Shown piece by piece: positions 9,469-17,878 of a DNA stretch of 52,244 bases. The stretch is from assembly GCA_022574555.1 (NCBI GenBank), contig JACZRV010000014.1:1-52244 (forward strand), in the 5' to 3' direction. The position numbers and the translations under genes were made by a program. Below the pieces are notes generated by a model. The model was not told where the DNA came from. It worked only from the letters and a program-made list of their open reading frames with translations, and ran no database searches. Numbering within the stretch: position 1 is the stretch's first letter; each line of letters starts with the position of its first letter. This DNA is from SAR324 cluster bacterium. GTDB taxonomy: Bacteria > SAR324 > JACQKK01.

Positions 9469-10161
9469 ATGATCGATTTATACACGTGGCCTACCCCCAA
9501 CGGCCAGAAGGTGTCCATCATGCTCGAAGAGGTCGAGTCCCCCTACAACGTCATTCCTATTAACATCGGTGCAGGCGATCAGTTCAAGCCGGACTTCCTG
9601 AAGATCAGCCCCAACAACAAAATGCCGGCTATCGTCGATCAGGATGGCCCCGATGGCAGGCCGTACTCCGTTTTCGAGTCGGGCGCAATCCTGCTCTACC
9701 TGGCCGAAAAATCCGGCCGGTTCCTGCCGTCCGACACCCGCGGCCGTTATGACGTCATCCAATGGCTGATGTTCCAGATGGGCGGCCTGGGCCCCATGCT
9801 CGGGCAGGCCCACCACTTCCGCATGTATGCCCCGGACAAGATTCCCTACGCCATCGACCGATACACGAATGAAGCAGGGCGCCTTTATGGAGTCATGGAA
9901 CGCCAACTGTCGGATCACGAGTATCTCGCCGGTGATCTTTCCATCGCCGATTTCGCCAGCTACCCCTGGATCGTGCCTCACGAGAGGCAAGGTCAGGATC
10001 TGGAAAATTACCCCAGTCTCAAGCGGTGGTACGACGCGCTGAAGGAGCGGCCCAAATTGCGCAAGGGTTTCGACGTGCTCAAGGAAGAGCGCCGCCAAGG
10101 GCCGATGTCCGAAGAGGCCCGCAAAAATCTCTTCGGATCGGAGCAGTACAAGGCCCATTAG
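9469..10161 (+). CDS. Nu-class glutathione S-transferase, YfcG type
   Basis: A 230-residue cytoplasmic thioredoxin-fold protein closely resembling E. coli YfcG. Matching segments are MIDLYTWPTPNGQKVSIMLEE at the start, ISPNNKMPAIVD, FESGAILLYLAEKSG (the glutathione-binding ES pair) and GGLGPMLGQAHHF, plus a C-terminal helical domain with SIADFASYPWI. YfcG/YghU proteins have disulfide-bond reductase and peroxidase activity with glutathione instead of a classic catalytic Tyr, Ser or Cys. The start at 9469 aligns with the YfcG N-terminus and follows a CGAGGA sequence; the frame extends upstream to 9400 without homology. The flanking genes are unrelated. Confidence 0.93.
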   Translation: MIDLYTWPTPNGQKVSIMLEEVESPYNVIPINIGAGDQFKPDFLKISPNNKMPAIVDQDGPDGRPYSVFESGAILLYLAEKSGRFLPSDTRGRYDVIQWLMFQMGGLGPMLGQAHHFRMYAPDKIPYAIDRYTNEAGRLYGVMERQLSDHEYLAGDLSIADFASYPWIVPHERQGQDLENYPSLKRWYDALKERPKLRKGFDVLKEERRQGPMSEEARKNLFGSEQYKAH

Positions 10162-10167
10162 ACGCAT

Positions 10168-10205
10168 CCAGGCCCAAATCCCTAGGGGCGCCAGGAGGGG
10201 CCTGG
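10168..10205 (+). terminator. Possible terminator after the glutathione transferase
   Basis: An 8-bp stem (CCAGGCCC paired with GGGCCTGG) starts seven bases after the stop codon and encloses a 22-base loop that itself contains CCTAGG. There is no T-run, so this is a weak call. The rest of the roughly 320-base gap to the PilZ gene shows nothing definite. Confidence 0.3.
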
Positions 10206-10482
10206 TCGGCAGTTGAGGCGGCAACCCAAATCTGAATTCCCTTGCGCGCTTCCTCCATTCTACGACGTTAAAGGCATAATCAATTTGCGCTATTAGGCGC
10301 CCGCGAGGGCGGCGTGCCCGAAGCGCGGCCCCGGAACGGACAGATACAAAGCGGCACAATATCCGGGGTCTTACTGCGAACGCTGGGTGCCCAACGGCAT
10401 GGCGCACGGCACTCGGCGCATCTGGCCAACAAAGGTTGGCAATTTTTCCTGCTTATTGCACAGCACCGGCCGAACCAATCCG

Positions 10483-11583
10483 ATGGAACAAAAGCCTCAT
10501 CCGCTCTCCGATCTCAGTTTTTTCCGGTTTCCGGAAACGACGATGGAAACGGCGGCCAGTATCATGATCCTCTTTTTCTTACTGGGATTGGCTGTTCTGC
10601 TTACGGTTCTCGTCCAGCGCCTGATCCACGAGCGCAACGCCCTCCGCGAACACAGGAACGTATTCTCGCGCGTCTCGGGCGAATCCCGCATGCAGAACGA
10701 TGTCCGCGAGGCATTGGAGCAATTGGTCCAGCTCACGCGGTACAAGCACGGTTCTGATTTGATCCGCGATGCCGAGGCGTATGAGCGGGCAGTGCACACG
10801 AAAATCGCGGCCGATCCGGCGGCCGATCCCGGCGCTCTGGCAGCCATCCGCCGGGCATTCCATCTCAACGTCATGAATCCAGACATCCAGTTGGTTGCAA
10901 CCCGTCAATTGACGCAGGATTTGCCGATCCGGCTCATCGCAAAAGACGGCGATGAAACTCTGGATATTTATTGCGGACTGCTGGAGGTCAACGAATCCTA
11001 CTTTTTGCTGGACGTTCCTCTTCAGGAAGATGTCCGGGCGTTTCTGGCTAAGCGGCCAGAGACGCAGATGATCTTCTGGCGGGAAGACTTGGGAGAAACC
11101 GTTTTTCCCATCGAACTAGGGATAACTGGTTCGGGCGACTTGACATTTTTCCGGGCTGAACATGTTTTTCGCAGCGAGGACGCTTCGTCTCGCTCCGATT
11201 TTCGCCTGACCCTGGATTTCCCGTTGACCTACCGTTATATGGAGCGGGAGAAACTGGCAAAATTGAAGTCAAAACCGGATCAGGATCACGGGTTGCGAAC
11301 AGGAGAGGGCCATCTCATCGACATGAGTTATGGCGGCGCGGCTTTCGCCACGAAAGAAAGTCTGCCCCTCCGAGGCCTGGCCCAACTTCATTTTACAATC
11401 CACGATCAGCCGGTTCACATGATGCTGGAGGTGATCTCGCACGCCCACATGCAGGATGGACGATGGCGCCATCACGGTCAGTTTCGGGGCATGTCGCAGG
11501 ACATCAAGAATCGGGTGTACAATTACCTTTCCCGCGAACAGGCCGTTCGGTTGCGGGAAAAGGAAGCCTTTCGCAAAGGATAG
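10483..11583 (+). CDS. Membrane-anchored PilZ-domain (c-di-GMP-binding) protein
   Basis: A 366-residue protein from the chosen ATG. One membrane segment lies near residues 24-46 (ASIMILFFLLGLAVLLTVLV), followed by a helical, probably coiled-coil stretch of basic and acidic residues to about 145. Residues 150-235 look like the beta domain that precedes PilZ in YcgR-type proteins. The PilZ domain has both c-di-GMP signatures: RxxxR as RSDFR at 237-241 and DxSxxG as DMSYGG at 280-285. Family members respond to c-di-GMP to control motility, secretion or polysaccharide synthesis. An ATG at 10543, just before the membrane segment, is an alternative start; neither start has a good Shine-Dalgarno sequence. 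No flagellar gene lies in the window. Confidence 0.85.
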   Translation: MEQKPHPLSDLSFFRFPETTMETAASIMILFFLLGLAVLLTVLVQRLIHERNALREHRNVFSRVSGESRMQNDVREALEQLVQLTRYKHGSDLIRDAEAYERAVHTKIAADPAADPGALAAIRRAFHLNVMNPDIQLVATRQLTQDLPIRLIAKDGDETLDIYCGLLEVNESYFLLDVPLQEDVRAFLAKRPETQMIFWREDLGETVFPIELGITGSGDLTFFRAEHVFRSEDASSRSDFRLTLDFPLTYRYMEREKLAKLKSKPDQDHGLRTGEGHLIDMSYGGAAFATKESLPLRGLAQLHFTIHDQPVHMMLEVISHAHMQDGRWRHHGQFRGMSQDIKNRVYNYLSREQAVRLREKEAFRKG

Positions 11584-11906
11584 GGCGGTCGCATCCACAT
11601 TGGATGCGTATACCAAGACATAAAATTCCGGCCGGCGCGCTGAGATCGATTCTGCCCATAGCCGTGGATTAAACATCCATGGCCGGGGGCATTTCTCGGC
11701 CGAACTTGACCAATCCCCTTCCGGCGCGTAAATCCTCAGGACATCATTCGGTACGATCAGTGTCGGTACCTACCGGGCCTTCGCCGCCTGAAATATTGCG
11801 GCCGCTAATCCGGCAGAGATACAGACTGATCATGGCGATGGCGCCCCCAGCGCAGCCGCGTTGCGGATGGCGAGCCGCTGGCGATCAGTTACGAACAGGA
11901 GTTTCC
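11584..11906. other. Intergenic gap before the AMP-binding ligase
   Basis: About 320 bases in which I see no gene or clear structure. The ligase frame stays open upstream to 11679, but that part lacks homology and precedes the well-placed Shine-Dalgarno at 11896-11902. Confidence 0.4.
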
Positions 11907-13424
11907 ATGTCCGCCCAACGATACACGATGTACGACGTTTTTCGCCGCAACGCCCTGCTCTCTCCTGATGCGATTGCCGTGGTGCAGGACGGGCAACGCC
12001 TTACATTTCTCGAACTGTGGCAACGGATCGAGGCGCTCGCGGGTGGAATCGCCGGGCTGGGAATCAAACGGGGGGAGCGGATCTGCATTCTGGCCCAGAA
12101 CGATACGGCCTACCTCGTGCTGTATGGGGCCTGTGCAAAATTAGGCGTCATCGCCTATCCCATCAATTGGCGGTTGACCGGGGAGGAAATTGGCCATGTG
12201 CTCGACCGGGCTAGGCCACGAATGCTGGTAGTGGACGACTCGACCCTGGAAATCGCGTCCCAATGGCCGGGCGTGCGTAAGGATATCGAACATTGGTACA
12301 CAATGGGCGATCGGCCCACCGATTCCTTTGACCGGCTCGCCACACTCCACAAAGCGGAAGCCGATACGTCGCACGAGGCCATGCCCGAGGACGCTTTCGC
12401 GGTAATTTCGACGGCGGCAGTGGACGTCATCCCGCGCGGGGCGGTACTCACCCATGCCAATGTGATTGCTTCCAACATACAGACCATGGCCTGCATGAAT
12501 ATCACGGCCAGCGATGCCTACCTGGTAGCCCTACCCATGTATCATATCGCCGCCTTGGGAATAGCTTTCACCATGCTGCACGTGGGCGGGAAAAACGTGA
12601 TCATGACTCGCTTCGACGCCGATAATGCCGTTCGGCTGATTGACGAGGAAAATGTGACGATACTGTCCGATTTTCCGCCGGTGCTCCTGAACGTGCTCAA
12701 CGCGGCGGAGGAAAAGGGCAGCAAATTGCCCTCCTTGAAGATCGTCACCGGTCTGGACGCCCCGGAGACCATCAATCGGCTACACAAAAGTACCGGAGCG
12801 CAATTCTGGACCGGATTCGGTCAATCGGAGACCACCGGTTTTGTCACCCTGCAGCGGGTGACCGATCACCCGGGCAGTTCAGGCAAGCCCGCTCCCCTGT
12901 GTGAAATCAAGCTGGTCGATGAGTATGACTCCGAAGTGCCCACGGGTACGCCGGGGGAAATCCTGGTGCGGGGACCCGTAGTATTCCAAGGCTACTACGG
13001 CCAACCCGACGTGAACGAGTACACCTTTCGCGGCGGCTGGCACCACACCGGCGACGTGGGCCGCTTCGACGATGAGGGCTACCTGTACTACGTCAAGCGC
13101 AAGGCCGAAAAGGAGTTGATCAAGCCGGGCGGTGAAAACGTTTATCCGGCTGAGGTGGAGAAAGTAATCATGGAGATGGCAGGCGTAAGGGCGGTCTGCG
13201 TTTTCGGCGTACCCGATGTTGAATGGGGCGAAGCCATCACAGCCGTGGTGGAGGTGGATAATCCCGATTCCAGGACGGCCCAGGAGGTAATCGATCACGT
13301 CGCCGGAAGAATAGCCCGCTTCAAAAAACCGAGATGGGTCGAATTTACCGAGACCTTACCCAAGAGCGATTCCGGCGAAACTGACCGTGACGCGGTCAAG
13401 GAGCGATGGGGCAAATCGGATTAA
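11907..13424 (+). CDS. Divergent acyl-CoA synthetase-like AMP-binding protein
   Basis: A 505-residue member of the ANL adenylating superfamily (acyl-CoA synthetases, which activate a carboxylate as an acyl-AMP). Intact features are the N-terminal fold, GFGQSETTG (motif A5), the GWHHTGDVGRFDDEGYLYYV segment and KPGGENVYPAEVE near the hinge. Two otherwise near-invariant motifs are altered. The phosphate loop, normally TSGTTGxPKGV, reads STAAVDVIPRGAV at residues 168-180. The C-terminal motif A10, normally SGKxxR with the catalytic lysine, reads PKSDSGETDRD with Glu491 at the lysine position. Either this is a natural subfamily using altered chemistry, or it no longer adenylates. The start follows AACAGGAG by six bases. 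It converges with purA, with six bases between the stop codons. Confidence 0.8.
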   Translation: MSAQRYTMYDVFRRNALLSPDAIAVVQDGQRLTFLELWQRIEALAGGIAGLGIKRGERICILAQNDTAYLVLYGACAKLGVIAYPINWRLTGEEIGHVLDRARPRMLVVDDSTLEIASQWPGVRKDIEHWYTMGDRPTDSFDRLATLHKAEADTSHEAMPEDAFAVISTAAVDVIPRGAVLTHANVIASNIQTMACMNITASDAYLVALPMYHIAALGIAFTMLHVGGKNVIMTRFDADNAVRLIDEENVTILSDFPPVLLNVLNAAEEKGSKLPSLKIVTGLDAPETINRLHKSTGAQFWTGFGQSETTGFVTLQRVTDHPGSSGKPAPLCEIKLVDEYDSEVPTGTPGEILVRGPVVFQGYYGQPDVNEYTFRGGWHHTGDVGRFDDEGYLYYVKRKAEKELIKPGGENVYPAEVEKVIMEMAGVRAVCVFGVPDVEWGEAITAVVEVDNPDSRTAQEVIDHVAGRIARFKKPRWVEFTETLPKSDSGETDRDAVKERWGKSD

Positions 13425-13430
13425 GGCGAC

Positions 13431-14732
13431 CTAGAATACGGATTCGACCACAATGGTCTCCTCGCGGCTGGGACCGGTGGAGATCAATACCACCGGCGCG
13501 CCGGTCAATTCGGAAATGCGGTCGAGATACCGCCGCGCCGCTTTCGGCAGTGCGCTCAATTTGGTCAGACCACGGGTCGAACTTTCCCATCCAGCGAGTT
13601 CTTCGTATTCCGGAACAAGTTCGGCGGCGGCACCGGCGTGGTGCGGCATACTTGTGAGTATTTCGCCTTCTCGATCGCGGTAACCAACGGCGATTTCGAT
13701 ATGCTCCAGGGTGTCCAATACGTCCAATTTCGTGATGGCCAGCCCCGTCATCCCGTTCAGCCGCACCGCTTCGCGCACCAGCGGCACATCGAACCATCCG
13801 CAACGGCGGACGCGGCCGGTCGTTGCCCCAATTTCCTGGCCCCGCTTCTGGAGCAATTCGCCCACAGCCTGACCGGTCAGTTCGGTGGGAAAGGGCCCTT
13901 CACCCACGCGCGTGGTATAGGCCTTGGCCACTCCGATCACGTCGGTAATCTTGGTGGGCCCCACCCCACACCCGGTGCAGGCGCCGCCGGCCAAGGTGCT
14001 GGAAGAGGTCACGTAGGGATACGTGCCATGGTCCACGTCCAGGTGAGTACCCTGGGCTCCCTCGAATAGCACTGCCTTGCCCGCGTCGATGGCCTCATTG
14101 AGCAGCACTGAGGTATCGCACAGGTAGGGCATGATTCGCTGGTAAAGCGCCGCGTATTGGTCGTAGATCTCCCCAACGTCGAAAAATGCGTCTGTGTGAA
14201 AATGGCTTCGCATGAGGACGTTCTTTTCCTCGATGATGCTCTTCAGCCGCCCGCATAAATCCTTTCGGCCGTTGCCGCGAAAATCGCTGAAACGCACCCC
14301 GCCCCGCGCCATCTTATCCTCGTATGCGGGACCTATCCCGCGGCCTGTCGTGCCGATCTTGCCCGCTCCCTTGAGGGTCTCTCTCAACTTATCCATCGCC
14401 TTGTGGTAAGGCATGATCAGATTGGCCTCGTCGCTGATGCGCAGGTTGTCGCCCACCGTCACGCCCTTGGCTTGCAAGCCGTCGATCTCCTCCAGCAACG
14501 CGATAGGGTCCACGACGACGCCGTTACCCAGCACGGCGAGTTTGCCCTTACGGAAAATACCTGAGGGTATGAGGTGCAGGATGTACGTGCGGTTATCGAA
14601 AACGACGGTATGACCCGCATTGTTGCCGCCCTGGAATCGGGCCACGATGTCGGCATGCTCGGTCAGGAGGTCAACGATTTTCCCCTTGCCCTCATCTCCC
14701 CATTGGCATCCGACGATTACCACGCACGTCAC
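13431..14732 (-). CDS. purA: Adenylosuccinate synthetase
   Basis: Cytoplasmic GTP-dependent enzyme joining aspartate to IMP, the first committed step of AMP synthesis. The 433-residue length is normal. The N-terminal phosphate loop GCQWGDEGKGK carries the catalytic Asp and Lys, followed by GGNNAGHTVV with its conserved histidine. Also seen are GTTGRGIGPAYEDK, FEGAQGTHLDVDHGTYPYVTS and the GATTGRVRRCGWFD segment. The start is a GTG with GGAG six bases before it. It stands alone, without the hisZ, hflC or purB neighbours seen in other bacteria; purC lies 30 kb away in this window. Confidence 0.96.
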   Translation of the reverse strand: MTCVVIVGCQWGDEGKGKIVDLLTEHADIVARFQGGNNAGHTVVFDNRTYILHLIPSGIFRKGKLAVLGNGVVVDPIALLEEIDGLQAKGVTVGDNLRISDEANLIMPYHKAMDKLRETLKGAGKIGTTGRGIGPAYEDKMARGGVRFSDFRGNGRKDLCGRLKSIIEEKNVLMRSHFHTDAFFDVGEIYDQYAALYQRIMPYLCDTSVLLNEAIDAGKAVLFEGAQGTHLDVDHGTYPYVTSSSTLAGGACTGCGVGPTKITDVIGVAKAYTTRVGEGPFPTELTGQAVGELLQKRGQEIGATTGRVRRCGWFDVPLVREAVRLNGMTGLAITKLDVLDTLEHIEIAVGYRDREGEILTSMPHHAGAAAELVPEYEELAGWESSTRGLTKLSALPKAARRYLDRISELTGAPVVLISTGPSREETIVVESVF

Positions 14733-15295
14733 GAATGACTCCGATGGAATATACCCGGTGCAAATAATGGCGCACTTAATCCCAATACTATCGCGAATGG
14801 CGCCCTAAAGGCGTGCCGGCCACAGTTTGCCATGGGCCGAACAAACCGCCTGCGGGCGGCGCAACGGGCTACGGTAGAGAAACGCCAGGGCAATGTCAAT
14901 GCGATCACGCCACGCGGCTGGCCTGGACGTAATTGGGCCTGTCAACGCTGCCCCTGATCGTCTTCAGGATCGTCAAAACCGGAGAATTACTGATGACCGT
15001 TGGCGCCTATTGACGCCTCCCGGTCCCTGTGTGCAATGGCACAGATTCAGATGGGACAGGCTTCCCCGCCCTTCCTCCTGATCTCGGGGATCCCAAGTGC
15101 ACCGGCTTCCCAAGGCATGCATCAAATTGATATCAAAACGAATAATCCCTCTCCGCGGCGGATTTGCGTTTGCCCTGCAGGTGTCGCGGCATTCCTTGCA
15201 TCGGTGCGATTTTGCGATTACCCTGACGGCGTTAGTCGAGCCGCTATATGGCGCGAGCCGTACCCACAGAATACAACCTCGGGCCCATGGTCGGG
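14733..15295. other. Divergent promoter region between purA and dxs
   Basis: About 560 bases separate the two divergent start codons, so promoters for both genes should lie here. I see no coding sequence with support. A small inverted repeat (CCGCC, four bases, GGCGG) is at 14846-14859. The dxs frame stays open back to 15248, but that extension lacks homology. Confidence 0.4.
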
Positions 15296-17218
15296 ATGAA
15301 TTCAAATAAGTACCCGCTGATCGCGGGCATCACCAATCCCCTGGAAATCCAAGAATACGATCAGCCCCAGCTGAAGGCGCTGGGTGAAGAGGCTCGCGCT
15401 TTTTTGATCGAATCCATCGGCCGCACGGGCGGACATATGGGCGCCGCGCTGGGGGTGGTCGAACTGACCATCGCCCTGTTCAATCAGTTCGATTTCCTGC
15501 GGGACCGGATCGCATGGGACGTGGGGCACCAGGCCCACGTGCACAAGCTGCTTACCGGGCGGGCGCCTCGGTTTTCCAAATACGGGCTTTGGGGCGGGAT
15601 GTGCAAGTTTCTGGAGCGGCCGGAGAGCCCCTACGACCACATGGGCGCCGGTCATGCCTCGACCTCGATCAGCGCGGCATTGGGTATGGCCATCGCCCGG
15701 GACCGGCTCCAGCAGGATCACCACGTGGTGGCCGTGATCGGCGATGGAGCGATGACCGGCGGGCTGGCTTATGAGGCACTCAACGCCGCCGGGGCTATGG
15801 ACCTGGACTTGATCGTTATCCTCAACGACAACGGAATGAGTATCGACGAGAACGTCGGTGCCTTCACCCGGACGCTGACTCGCATCACCTCCTCCGATTC
15901 GTACAACGTGCTCCGCAAAGAGCTGAAGCGGGTCACCGGACGCGTTCCCTTTGGCTCTGAGATCCTCAAAAGCCTGAAACACTTCGAACGGGCGGTGAAG
16001 GACTACGCGAGCCCGGATGTCGCGGCGCTGTTCGAATCCCTTGGTTTCAATTACTTCGGGCCGATGCCGGGACACGATCTGCGTGCGATCGTCTCCATGC
16101 TGAAGCATGCCAAAACGATGCGTGGCCCGATCCTGATCCACCTATTGACCGTAAAAGGTATGGGCATGGGGCCGGAGATCGAAAACACCTTCGCCGCTCA
16201 TGCGGTATCCCCCAAGAAATCCCAGCCGGCGAATTTGCCTCCCCGCAAATCGTGGACGCACATCTATGCGGAGGGGATGGCTCAATTGATGGCAGACGAT
16301 CCTGAGGTGGTGGCCATCACAGCGGCGATGCTGACCAATACCGGCTTGGCGCCATTGAAGGAACGTTACCCTGACCGAGTGATCGACGTGGGGATCGCGG
16401 AGCAAAACGGATATTGCAGCGCCGCGGGCATGTCGATCGGCGGGCTGAAACCGTTCGTGACGGTCTATTCCACGTTTACCCAACGGGCTTTCGACCAACT
16501 CATACACGACATCGGCGTCCAGAAACTGCCTGTGCGCATCATGATGGACCGCGGGGGTTTCGTGGGCACCGACGGCCCCACCCACCATGGTGTATTCGAC
16601 CTGGGCTTCTTGCGCATGATTCCTGGCTTCGTGCTTATGGCGCCGAAGGATGAACTGGAGATGCGGCGCATGATGGTCACCGCTCTCGAGTATGACGAGG
16701 GGCCCATCGCCATGCGCTATCCACGCGGAGAAACCGGGGCCATGACCTGGGTCGAACCACTCCAGCCGATTCCCATTGGCCAAGGCGAACTCGTGCGCGA
16801 GGAGCCGCGAGCCGAACTGCTGCTGATTGCGGTCGGGTCGATGGTAAAACCGGCGCTTCAGGTGGCTGAAGAATTGAGTGCCGAGGGCGTGGCTTGCGAC
16901 GTGATCAACGCCCGTTTCGTGAAGCCCCTTGACGAGGAATTGCTGCTGGCGCGCATTTCAGCGGTGAGAGGTGTCATCACTTTGGAGGAAAATGTGCTTT
17001 CCGGCGGTTTCGGGGAAGGCATCCTGGCCCTTATGGCCCGGCATGACATGCACTGTCCGGCCCGGCTGCTCGGCGCTCCTGACGAGTTCGTCAGCTACGG
17101 CAGCCAGACCGATCAATTGCGGTCCGCGGGCCTATTGCCCGAGCAGATCAAGGAAATCGCCGTGGCCTTGTGGCACGATGTATCCGGGAAATCCATCCGA
17201 TCCAAAAAGCCCGCCTGA
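15296..17218 (+). CDS. dxs: 1-deoxy-D-xylulose-5-phosphate synthase
   Basis: Thiamine-diphosphate enzyme condensing pyruvate and glyceraldehyde 3-phosphate, the first MEP-pathway step; ispE of the same pathway is 10 kb upstream. The 640-residue product has the catalytic histidine region TGGHMGAALGVVELTIAL, the ThDP/Mg motif from GDGAMTGGLAYEALNAAG to LNDNGMSIDENVG, the glutamate in VIDVGIAEQNG, DRGGFVGTDGPTHHGVFD and MRYPRGE. Some normally fixed positions differ: GHQAHVHK where GHQAYxHK is usual, and GGMCKFLERPES where GGxSGFxxRxES is usual. Catalytic residues look intact. I placed the start at 15296 (MNSNKYPL), after GGTCGGG; ATG 15290 and ATG 15248 are in frame. xseB and ispA, often adjacent, are absent. 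Confidence 0.92.
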   Translation: MNSNKYPLIAGITNPLEIQEYDQPQLKALGEEARAFLIESIGRTGGHMGAALGVVELTIALFNQFDFLRDRIAWDVGHQAHVHKLLTGRAPRFSKYGLWGGMCKFLERPESPYDHMGAGHASTSISAALGMAIARDRLQQDHHVVAVIGDGAMTGGLAYEALNAAGAMDLDLIVILNDNGMSIDENVGAFTRTLTRITSSDSYNVLRKELKRVTGRVPFGSEILKSLKHFERAVKDYASPDVAALFESLGFNYFGPMPGHDLRAIVSMLKHAKTMRGPILIHLLTVKGMGMGPEIENTFAAHAVSPKKSQPANLPPRKSWTHIYAEGMAQLMADDPEVVAITAAMLTNTGLAPLKERYPDRVIDVGIAEQNGYCSAAGMSIGGLKPFVTVYSTFTQRAFDQLIHDIGVQKLPVRIMMDRGGFVGTDGPTHHGVFDLGFLRMIPGFVLMAPKDELEMRRMMVTALEYDEGPIAMRYPRGETGAMTWVEPLQPIPIGQGELVREEPRAELLLIAVGSMVKPALQVAEELSAEGVACDVINARFVKPLDEELLLARISAVRGVITLEENVLSGGFGEGILALMARHDMHCPARLLGAPDEFVSYGSQTDQLRSAGLLPEQIKEIAVALWHDVSGKSIRSKKPA

Positions 17219-17225
17219 TGATCCA

Positions 17226-17246
17226 ACCGGCAGAGGTTCGGCCGGT
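17226..17246 (+). terminator. Possible terminator after dxs
   Basis: ACCGGC and its exact complement GCCGGT flank a 9-base loop, starting eight bases after the dxs stop codon. No T-run follows, so termination is only suggested by position. The remaining gap to the repeat at 17667 has no supported gene. Confidence 0.3.
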
Positions 17247-17666
17247 CTAGTAGGAGGAAGTATTCAGAACAACCGCCGCCGCCGCGGGGCCAGCACGATC
17301 GTCAGTACCAGCCACACGGCGCAGGCCGGAGCGCGAATCCACCCGGATCACTGCCCGCACCTTGGCGGCATTTTCGCCCGTTATTTCGGTGAATCCGTGG
17401 GCGCTGGTGCCGTGTTGCGCCACTGTGTTGCGCAGTTCTTCCCCGCTATCACCCCGAGCCACCACGTCGCTACATGATGGATCGTGATTCGGATTATACC
17501 TGCAATCGAAACCGGAAAGTTCTATAATGTAAAAGTTCAAATTTGCCATCTGGATTTACCGGCCGGGGCTGTCGGTAGCCTGGACGAGCACCATTAGTAC
17601 GTCAATCATAGGGTCCGTTTCACGACAAGTGCCGATATTGATGATTCGGGCCGTCAATTTGCATTG

Positions 17667-17757
17667 TTTCCCGAATGGGTTTCCCGAATGGGTTTCCCGA
17701 ATGGGTTTCCCGAATGGGTTTCCCGAATGGGTTTCCCGAATGGGTCTGCCGAATGGG
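17667..17757. repeat. 13-bp tandem repeat, seven copies
   Basis: TTTCCCGAATGGG is repeated six times without change from 17667 to 17744, followed by a seventh copy with changes in its first part (TCTGCCGAATGGG) to 17757. Because 13 is not a multiple of 3, gain or loss of a copy would shift any frame read through it. Each unit contains CCC(GAAT)GGG and each junction GGG(TTT)CCC, so the array can form alternative small hairpins. It ends about 120 bases before the start of the OmpA-like lipoprotein gene, likely within or near its promoter region. No spacer sequences exist, so it is not a CRISPR. Confidence 0.95.
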
Positions 17758-17878
17758 ATTCAGGGCATCCGGTTTCCGGCTGCCTTTGGTTCGATCTATT
17801 GACGATATTGCCGTGTTCGAAGGCCGATGTCCCTCGCGATGCCGACGATGTCGATACTAAATTTACAGGTGAATGAGC

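Noticed and set aside
17247..17549. 100-residue minus-strand frame between dxs and the tandem repeat
   Set aside because: No Shine-Dalgarno, no recognisable motif, low-complexity Ala tail; position in a long intergenic gap makes it likely chance.
17667..17757. CRISPR array
   Set aside because: Units are 13 bp, head to tail, with no spacers and no cas genes nearby.
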